Shown here: one piece after another, positions 51,901 through 64,000 of the stretch | Layout: every line of letters starts with the position of its first letter | How positions within the stretch are numbered: the stretch's first letter is position 1 | From: Brachyhypopomus gauderio | Lineage: Eukaryota; Chordata; Actinopteri; Gymnotiformes; Hypopomidae | Length of the DNA stretch: 64,000 nucleotides | Assembly (NCBI RefSeq): GCF_052324685.1 | Contig: NC_135223.1 | Location: forward strand, 22,898,369-22,962,368 | Direction: 5' to 3' | Position numbers and translations under genes: made by a program | The notes under the pieces: model-generated | Database searches by the model: none | Seen by the model: only the letters and a program-made list of their open reading frames with translations | What the model was told of the DNA's origin: nothing

Positions 51901-54900
51901 ATTAATTATAAACTAAACATCACTATGCCCCTCAAAATGCTTTTACTGAAAACAAAAAACATAACTGCATAGTACAAGGATTATATAAACATTTTTATAC
52001 TGAATCAACAATTTTTTTCACAAAAATGTTCAATCACTCCCAAAAATAACAAATAACGATAATAACTCGAGATTTGCTTGAGACCAACTTATTAATCTCA
52101 GCCTGTCTCTTTAGGAGTGAGTTGTCAGACACAGGCGTGCACTAGCTTGACTGACAGACATCTTGGCTTTTAGAGGATAGATGAAGAGAGGAATTATAAA
52201 CAATAGTAATGGGGAAAGGCTACAGCCCAACAGAACATGTGGATTGCAGTCTCAAACGCCTCTAAAGGGCACAGCCTTAATAAACCTACACACAGCAACC
52301 ATCTGCATGCTCACAACAGCAAGGTAATATACTTTTCAGGTTCAAAGCCAAATTAGACTTTCAAATTAGGAACAGCATAGTGGCCCGAACACACAGTAGA
52401 TTTTACCGGTTGAATTTCAAAACTGATCATGAATTACGTCATGCTAAGGTGTTTTCAAGAAAGAGTAGAATAAAGACAACAAGACATTACAAACTGTTTC
52501 TGGCAACCATGAGAAGCCTCTCACTCAGAGGCATTTCTGCTCCCCCCAATAGAGATCAAGCATCTATGGATGACTCACAAGAGGAAGTCACGTGAACAGA
52601 AGGTGGCTTTTCATCCTTCTTCTTTTTTGAAGGAAAAAAAGAGAAAAAAAAAGCCATGAGCAAGAGAAACAAAGCCTAGTATTAGCTGAGATGGGTGGGG
52701 CCTCCATGCCAAACGGTGAAATGGGCTGGTAGTTAATCTTACCAGGGGCCCACATTGTCCGCCCAGCATACTAACAAAATCAAAACTCAAAGGATAATGT
52801 GAGCATATGAGCAATTAGAGCAATCACCCAATTGAGACGTCCTGCGACTGCAGGTATCGAAAACAAAAGCAGTCCTGGAGCTAAAAACCAAAGCATAACC
52901 GACGCTTCTCTAATGTGTTTTTTGCCGTGTAGTTTCACCTCTTAGAGAATGGACCCAAAGAAACCCTCCCCCACACCCATATACCAAGGCTGAGCACAAT
53001 AACCAGACACTTCTCAGAGGCCCCTAGAAACATACCATTTCCACCCCTTATCAAAGCTGCAACCATTCCCCAAGATGATCACCAACAATATTTACCCCAT
53101 CAGAAGAATAACAGGATGAGAGCTTCACATTTCAAAGAAACTCACACGAGTGGAAAAACACACAAAAATAACGACAACAACAACAACAAAAAAAACACAA
53201 TCTGAAACTTGGAATCACTAATCAAAATGTTTTAGCCTTCTTACAGATTGCACGAAGCTAATGTGATCATGTATTGGTAGAAACTATGCTTTTACATTTT
53301 ATGAGAACCTAGCTAATCATTTAAAGATTAAAAGTCCAAACATAACTATAGATTATACTGCTTGTCATCAAACCAAACCATAAAATCCTCCAATCTCTCT
53401 CATAACCTATTAGCTATAATAACCATAGGAGAAATACTCAGGTCATATGAAAGCCATCACACAATCCACATAAATTTTCATTTAAGTTCTATTTTATTCA
53501 TCTGTATATACGTAGTCTACAACAATTCTATTATAGACTTTTGCTTACTGCTAGCATAATCTTAGGTAGGGAATACTGTCTATAAAGGCAATCTCCACGC
53601 AGTGTAGTATGGTGTGCATTTCAACATTCAACCAAGCACAAGGGACCAACTGAAATGTGACCCCTTTTGTGAAGAATCTTACAAAACCAACCGAACTGAG
53701 GGCATTCGGGTTTTAAACTGGAAGTTACACAGTCAGATTCAAAGTGTGTACGGGTGTTCGATCCAACCTTTCACAATAACACTAAATCACACTCTAACTA
53801 CCTCCCTGCAAAGAACAGAATTAACCAGCCCGATCACATGTTCTGAAGCACAGTGGAACATACACAGTGTGATGGATTCAGATGCACTAGTAAAGAGATC
53901 CTACAAATCTCACAATGCAGACGTCGCATTAAAAATAGAGAAAATTAGTTGTAACATTAAGAGGTTACAAATCAAATGCTACAGCTGTTAGAACAGGTGG
54001 CTCCTGACTACAAAAACAGAACTAAAAGGAATCAGTCAAAGAGTTAGCACAACATTCTTGTGTTCAATCGAAAGGCAGGAATTAAGGCTTATAAAACATT
54101 TATTACACTAGTAGCTAGAACATTTCAAAACATAGGGCTGTGTAACATCAAGATAACAACTTCAAAACTATCATCAACCATCAGAGTACAGGCAGATTAC
54201 ATAGCAGCCCTTTGCAAACATGGTATGAGCGTAGTGAAGAATAAATCGGCCTTTTGCTGACACCACTTCTCACGTCAGCGTCCAGTAAGGATAAATAAGG
54301 AGGGAGCCTCGTTTAAACCGTGGTTTGATAGTTACAAAAAGATCCGAATGGAAACGCAACAGCAAAGAGTATCAAATACGTGCATAAGACGTGCATAGTC
54401 TAAAGTGTAAAAATAACACCCAACCCTATGAGATCGCCGTGTTTTTTGTTGGCAAGACCAAACACATGCCAGTGGTGAGGAATATTGGGTTTTGTACAGA
54501 ATAATCTACCCGTGACATATTACGTCAACGGGGTTGATTTTGAAATTACGTAACCCACTCAAATACAGACGAGACGAAAACAAAACTACTGGAAAGCAGG
54601 AATGTGTTTATCGTTACATTGCCAAAATGTAAAGGTAGGCCTCCCGCTCCCGGCAGGCCCAGTGCACCCATCTGCTCCCTGAAGATCTTTTAAAGACGTA
54701 AACTTACTTGGTGAACAAACACGTCCAGTGGAGGATCAATAGGGTTCCCTCCGCGACTGGTCATCGATATGAATCCAAAGCCCATTCGCACATTGAACCA
54801 CTTGCAGTGGCCGGTTCCGTACATGGGCTCCGCTCTCTCCACCGACCTGGGAGACGTGCGATGGTTCCGACCATCATCCACACCTCCTGCAAGGTTGAAG

Positions 54901-55266
54901 AACAAACACAGTTTGGCTTGAGTTTATTAAAGCGCAGTAAAGCAGTCTTTAGTAAGTTTGGTTCCCTTTAGATGTTTTAGGACTCATTTGGCTATTATTT
55001 CCCGTGCACAGCCTATAATTTCCAACGTGCTAGGCTACTTATTCAAATGAATGTGCAGCATAACTCGAAATTAACCTCACTGCGGTCTTACTAAAACAAA
55101 ACAGGTGTGTTTGTGTGCTGAGGTGCCATTCTGCACCACCACGCACACAACCGGAGCCTGTTATCACTTCAGTGGGTAAACAAACACAGTGGAGCAGCAA
55201 CAACGCGGAGCGCAGGGGGGACGGGCTGAGCCCGGGTCGGCACCACCGCAGGATACCTTCGGCCAT
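48921..55266 (-). CDS. lin28b: Lin-28 homolog B, RNA-binding repressor of let-7
   Basis: Four coding exons on the minus strand: 55266-55257, 54886-54708, 50594-50407 and 49242-48921. They total 699 nt, 232 residues (human LIN28B has 250). It binds let-7 precursors and blocks their maturation. The cold-shock domain spans exons 2 and 3: GHCKWFNVRMGFGFIS, DVFVHQ, then KLHMEGFRSLKEGEAVEFTF and SERRPKGK. Two CCHC zinc knuckles open exon 4: CYNCGGLDHHAKEC and CHYCQSAGHMVAHC. The tail ends in the basic QRKKRKK, the nuclear signal seen in LIN28B. The N-terminus MAEGGVDDG starts in a ten-base first exon segment. The tail, and placement beside bves and hace1, identify lin28b rather than lin28a. Confidence 0.97.
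50595..54707. other. lin28b intron 2 (4.1 kb)
   Basis: AT-rich intron with a short (TA)n at about 51067-51086 and no recognised exon, RNA gene or transposon. A small purine-rich stretch lies at about 52610-52650. Confidence 0.5.
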
Positions 55267-55499
55267 GTTGCTCCTCGCCTCCCTTGTTCCAAACTTCGGA
55301 GTGTGCAGATCCGTGGATGGGAGTGTGTGGTCCTCTTCATAAATGTCATATAATGCTTTAAACACACCATAATGCAACGTGCATGATCTGGAGCGTGCGC
55401 TACAACGGACGGTCTTTTTTCTTGCATCTAGTGCACTCCCCCACCCCGTTCACTCATCCTCGCGCTCTCCGCCCAGATCGGCTCACGTGCGCTTATGGC

Positions 55500-55610
55500 C
55501 AATTACTGGCGTTCCATTTCTCTCGTGTAGAGGGCGGGGAGAGGCGGGACTTTTCGGCGGGGAGGGGCGGGACTTGGCTGCGGGAACAGCCAATCGTCGT
55601 TGAGTGTGCT
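55500..55610 (-). promoter_or_regulatory. lin28b: lin28b CpG promoter with GC boxes and CCAAT
   Basis: About 240-340 bp upstream of the lin28b ATG are two Sp1-type boxes (gaggcgggac at 55531 and ggggcgggac at 55563) and an agccaatcg CCAAT motif at about 55588, all in a CpG-rich patch running from about 55100 to 55610. No TATA box is seen. Confidence 0.6.
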
Positions 55611-58030
55611 GCCCTCATTCGCGGAGCATCCTTACTGAAGACGTTAAAGGTTTAAAGCTAAATAATAATAAATGAAGATTAGGCCGTTTTCTGTTCACTA
55701 GACAGAAAGACCAAAGCGAGAGTGATGAAGTGAAGTGATGGCGTTTATTAGGTACTAAAACTGCGGAAGAAACGGTTAAGAATGATTGACATAGCTAACA
55801 TTATACACAATGAGCTTGTATTATAGTATGTGCCCTTATATATAGGTATAATTATTTGTTAAGGGCCCTAGTTAGGCTAAACCCTAAACATTATACTGTG
55901 GACTACGATAACTACTGGACCTATCTACTACTTTAGGCTCGAGGAATAGGTACATGGACTCATCTATTCATATTTTTGTGACACCAGTATATGTATGCCT
56001 ACAGCCTACAGTATATGTATGCATAAACAACATTTTAGCTCATATTTGACGGCAACATAAATTTCGTCACTGGGTCTTATAACCTATTTTCAGAACATCA
56101 AAACTCAAGGCAAAGGCAACTCAATACAAAAGGTCTTGGTTGTTGTGTTTTCGTGTAAGGCTGCAACAACGATGAAACCCACGTGTTAAATCCTACAATT
56201 TAAACCATGGCAAACACTGTAGACAAAGTTGTATATCGATGCATTTACATTCATCGTCACACTTTGTCTTTCAGTCATAATGTCCTATAGTTTGTTTGTT
56301 TTTCAACAAAACCAAAACGCGAGAAAGTCATGCAGGTTTTGTTTCCAAATCAAGCTAGTTCCGAGAAAATAATAATAATAATAATAATAATAATAACGTT
56401 TTAACAGCAGGCTTATGCAGCCCATGGATGCTGGAAACATCTTCTCTGCTTCGGTTCTTAACCTCCACACATTCCGGGCTCGGTTCGTAAATCGTGGTAG
56501 AGAGCTAAACGGAACCAGAACAGCCCATGCAAAAAGGTACAATAGGGCCACGTTTCCCATGCTTGATCGGTTTAAGGAAATGGTATGATTGGCAGTTTAT
56601 TTCAAAACAAGAAAATATACTTGTTTTAAACTAATGTCACGTGTGTAGGGCGGCGAACTAATTTTTGACAGTAATTTCGATTAACCTCACATTATTTTCA
56701 AGCACGATTACACTATGTTTAAACAGCCGTTGCCCAGATTATAAAATAAACGGAAGTAGGCTATTTCTCATTGACAATATAGCCTACATACTCAAAATGA
56801 GTAACTTTGATCCAAATATTCATCTGCTTGCAGACGGTAGACCAAATATTGTCTTTGCTCATTTAAAAATTAAAAGTCTCGCTGTCACAAATCATCTAAG
56901 ACGTTTCATATCAACAGAGAATTAAACTATTATATAAAAAAAGATTTATAGGTTTGGGGAAACTGTTAGCGTTCATCCATTCGTATTTCTCAATAATACT
57001 TGACCAGAAACTTGAGGCAGTTACACATATAGGTTCCTATCAAGTAGCTGGTTTAAAGTGATTTTTCCACATCCGTTAGCTACTGTCTTCTATAAGCTAC
57101 AACCATAACATGGAGTAAGGTAATATAGAACTATTCAAATAAAATCTTGCCCCCTAATATACCATTCAGAGAAGACTGCTGTTGCGCCTAAACACCAGCC
57201 TCGAACATTTTGGTGGACTACTTTGACTATAAGACGACTTATTTTATGCAAACTACTCGGATATCCCTAGTTGATGGAAATTCGTTTGGTTTGGCTAATT
57301 TGCCCACACTGCAGACTTCATGTGCGCCAAAAGGAAACGTGCCCCCCACCGACGGTATCAGATGCGCACGTGGGGGGTTGGTAAAGTGTGTAAGAACCTC
57401 TGAATGGCGCTTTATGCAGATCTTCAGTCACTGCAAGATCCCCCCCACCCCCTTTCTCATAAATGTAAAAATCTTAAGTAAACAAACACCTCATTTACTT
57501 CAAACTGCTTCACTTTGCATCCATGTGTAAATTCGTCTAAGCGGTATCTTTACACTTAATTTACCGCTCACAGTCCAAACGCAATTGCAGCAATGGGCTA
57601 ATTATAAATGGAATAATGTTATGAACGTAATGACACAGGAACAGTAATGATCATGTGTATTTAGTCTTTGCAGTAGTGTAAATAATAAAATAGTTACTTT
57701 TAAGTAGGCCTACGTTTTAATATAGATCTTGGTTATGTAATAATTATTATTATTTTTAAATGAAAATATGAAAACACTAGGCTTATACAGAGTAAACGTC
57801 GAACCATGACATCGCATATTACAATCTAAAGGTCCCAGTCATACACAACAAAATGGCACTGCGGTATCTGTATATAACAAGTAAACATGGTAAGACGTTT
57901 CAGTGTCATACGTTAAATATTTCTAACACATTTGAGCTTTTACGAACAGGTTTCAGCTCAACACTAATAGGTGGTTGTAGCCTGTAGTTGACCGCAGGTC
58001 AGGGAGGAACCCACGACGAACACATTCATG
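55611..58030. other. lin28b-hace1 intergenic spacer, left part
   Basis: AT-rich. An (AAT)n tract lies at about 56371-56396. No coding similarity is recognised. Confidence 0.4.
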
Positions 58031-58037
58031 CACCCAC

Positions 58038-58086
58038 CTGATGGCGCAGAGGTGGAGACCCGAGAGGTCATTGGCTTCTCAAATAC
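58038..58086 (-). other. lin28b: Possible alternative 5' exon of lin28b (49 nt)
   Basis: On the minus strand a 49-nt stretch is bounded by tcctacag (acceptor) and gtgggt (donor). It contains an ATG in the frame that leaves one base, the phase needed to join lin28b exon 2. The result would be an alternative N-terminus reading MTSRVSTSAPSG before GVDDG. It lies 2.8 kb upstream of the main first exon. No transcript evidence is available here. Confidence 0.35.
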
Positions 58087-59358
58087 CTGTAGGAACAAAC
58101 ACATAATAATCATAATAATAAATAAAGTATTCTACCTTTTAAGTCTTTGGGCGCTAATGTTAACATGGGGGAACATATTGCACGGAACAAAATAAGCTAA
58201 AACCCTAAAACTATGCTATTTTTAATTTTATATAAAACAAAATGTCGCGAACTGGCTACAACTACAAGTAAATATACTTTTGTTTACTTGTCAGAACTTA
58301 TTACAGAGTTCATTGGTTCTGCTGAATGCTCGACTTGTCTTACAGGAGATTAGACAGAAGAAACACTATGGAAATGTAGACGAAAGCTGTAGTCCTATCT
58401 GAAGTGAAGTGTTTTAGATGAAATCATAAACGCCATATAGTCTTAGTGGAGGCAGTAAGAGAAAAGTGTAGACTTCACAGCTGGTCCTTCAGAAAATCAC
58501 AAGGCTCAAAGCAACAGTTTTCAAAGACAAAGTAGAGGAACAGTAACATGTACACAAAGTAGCTGTTAGTAATTTATATATAAACACATAAAGGCAATAA
58601 CAAATACATTACTATATAGAAATATTTGTAAATTGTTGGCCATAAAGACATTATTTGTTTGCTAAATATATGACCAAATTTACATTCACGTCTTTGTTAT
58701 AACATGGGCTCGTTGTAATAAGCTATTGGATTTATCATATCAGTGCTGCTTTAGTAAAGCGTTATACTATAAAACGTCTACAAATCTTTACCTCAAATGT
58801 GATTTGCGTTCAAATGTTATCGGTTTATTCAGGATTCAGGACCTAATTTGGTCATAGCTTTATTCCTACTCTCGAAAACAGCAGTACCAGTGTGGGCTAA
58901 TAATATGTAATTAACTGTGATTTGCGCCCCCTTGTGTCTAGCTCTTGTCACTTCCAGTAAAACAGGGTACACAAACTGGGGATTGTTAAGAGTTAATCTT
59001 CGTAAGGTTTATGTCAGACTGACTGCATCTCTCTACTTATTTTCAGTTTACAGAAAACGCTAGCATACAGTAAATGGCTTTCCTGGTCTCTTTTCTGTAG
59101 AACTATCTGCAAAACTGCAAAAAAAACGAGTGGACGTGAGCCAGAATCCAAGCGTTTTAATGCAGTAGAACATTACGTATGAACCCGGAAGAATTGCCTA
59201 GACTGCTTCACATCAAATCATTTAACAAAATGTATGTTTACTCATTAAAGTTCACTCAGCTACCGACTTTGACTCCATATCTCGGAACTATTTGGGGCTT
59301 ATTCTGTATGATTGAGTAAGTTAACCCACAGTGTTTGGTTAAGGCGTAAGCTGCTTAC

Positions 59359-59400
59359 CAGTTCGCCATTGTAGATGTAAATAAAGCTCTTTCTCTGTGT
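59359..59400 (-). other. lin28b: Possible distal first exon of lin28b
   Basis: On the minus strand tacaatggcgaactg is followed by a strong donor, gtaagc, at 59358. The ATG here would shift out of frame with the 49-nt exon at 58038-58086 and stop soon, so if used this exon is 5' UTR with a short upstream frame. The 5' end is not determined. Confidence 0.3.
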
Positions 59401-60285
59401 CCCAGGTTCCTGTCATGCACCAGACGCACTGAGGTTCCTTGGCAGATGCTGGTGTGTTATGTTCGGGACTAATATAACTCATGGTGCATGGTGATCAGTC
59501 CTCTTGCATTAATGCAGGCACACCTGCCCGTACAGGACGAGATGATCTGCGGCTCCTTCGCAGAGCTACATTAAAACAAGTGTCTTGATCATGTGGCTTC
59601 TTTACCAAAGCACGGATCCTCTGGTGTAGATCATACTGACCATACAGATAGTCAGAGCACTTACTTTATGAAGAGACAGCTGAAACCCACTGCTCTGTTA
59701 TCGTGCCACTATGCGTTATGGTTTCATGTTGTTGCGGGTCCTGTGCACTATTACCTGCCACACGCAAGGTAGTAATAACTGATTTATATGGTGGACCCTT
59801 CTTGGTGTGCAAGCTATTTGAAAATTGCCGAAATGTTAGGGAGCAGTGATATTGCTAACTTACTATTATCAGAGGACACTGCTAGGTCCCACTGTAACCC
59901 TGAACAAGTCAACCCAATGAAGGCAACATGGGCTGCATTAAAACAGTCTAATGCAAAATAAAATAATAGTAATTGGGCCTATATTGACGATGTATCGACA
60001 TTGGAAATATTCAGGAATGTTAATAAGTGTTATTATGTAGCTTATAATATTGCGTATAATAATATCGGTCCACCAACACACTGAGGCACAATGTTTGAAG
60101 CGGTGAAATAATATTGTATTTGTAAAATACACTATCTGTTACAAATATAATAATGATAGAGTCTTATTTAGGTATAAACCCAAACGCAGGCTAAAATAAG
60201 CAAGCGATTATTCGAAAGACGACACAATTGTGATCGTTTATTTAAGAGAAAATGCTAAAAGCAGAAAATAAATCCGTGAACTCAA

Positions 60286-60299
60286 AACTACATTACCCA
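60286..60299. promoter_or_regulatory. ZNF143/Staf-like motif in the hace1 upstream region
   Basis: aactacattaccca resembles the ZNF143 consensus (ACTACAATTCCC family), about 210 bp upstream of the hace1 ATG. Confidence 0.25.
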
Positions 60300-60506
60300 C
60301 GTTGCACCGCGAGCAGGAGTAATGAAAACAGGAAGAAAGCGCTCACAAGGAAATAATGTCAAATGAATCGGAGAGGTGCGACATGTAGTCCCGTACCGTC
60401 CCCTAGATCAGACGGATAACCAAATGGATGTGGTTATATAAGCGTACGCGAAGTAGGCGCCACAACAGCTCGAGCACCACCGTTTCATCAAGGTTTTCCT
60501 CCTCGT

Positions 60507-63757
<3,251 letters not shown>

Positions 63758-63881
63758 TAGCGCGTGCGGACTCTGAAGACCTCGCCATTACACTCCAGTA
63801 GTAATTGCTGCTACTGCCTGTTCCCACTGTGCATCCGAAAAGCGAGTTAAGAAGAACAGGAGGTGGCCGTCACATGGGCAG

Positions 63882-63958
63882 ACTAATCAGACTGCTATCA
63901 GACTAATCAGACTGCTATCAGACTAATCAGACTGCCATCAGACTAATCAGACTGCCAT
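63882..63958. repeat. 20-bp tandem repeat, four copies
   Basis: The unit cagactaatcagactgctat repeats four times, with the last two copies having gcc in place of gct. Confidence 0.9.
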
Positions 63959-64000
63959 TTGATGAGAGCACAGTGACTGAGATCTGCTTTTGTCTTTCCT

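Overview
This window is nuclear DNA of a bony fish (teleost). The host genes have many short exons with GT/AG introns and are clear vertebrate orthologues. The DNA between them is AT-rich and holds CA/GT and TA microsatellites, Tc1-like transposons, small hAT elements, LINE pieces and LTR fossils of the kinds usual in teleosts. I cannot name the species.

Layout. 1-5.9 kb: a 21-bp minisatellite, then a CRE and TATA promoter followed by what reads as an unrecognised three-exon gene. Its two long GC-rich exons are duplicates of each other, and an antisense L1-like LINE lies in its first intron. A THAP-domain fragment follows on the other strand. 7.3-8.5 kb: a decayed Tc1 element. 8.8-10.6 kb: a seven-exon trnau1ap-type gene (SECp43 family) with one RRM instead of two. 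About 12.4-17.0 kb: stx12, an endosomal Qa-SNARE, complete in nine coding exons. 17-36 kb: about 19 kb without a recognisable host gene, built from transposon insertions. Several have exact target-site duplications: small hAT elements (8 bp), two solo LTRs (5 bp) and a Tc1 element in a TA repeat. A LINE is split by a hAT element, and minisatellites are also present.

36.1-44.0 kb: popdc3 and bves (popdc1), tandem Popeye-domain cAMP-binding membrane proteins. 48.9-55.3 kb (minus strand): lin28b, convergent with bves. 60.5 kb to the right edge: the 5' part of hace1, head to head with lin28b. The order popdc3-bves-lin28b-hace1 matches human 6q16-q21. trnau1ap and stx12 are neighbours on human 1p35, so the window joins two blocks that are separate in human.

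Most worth a second look: the candidate gene at 1.9-4.8 kb; the single-RRM trnau1ap form; a possible alternative in-frame 5' end of lin28b at 58-59.4 kb; a let-7 8-mer site 2 kb beyond the lin28b stop; and a tandem triplication of the hace1 exon 1 splice donor. All exon models were read by eye from splice signals, frame and family similarity; no alignment or search was run.
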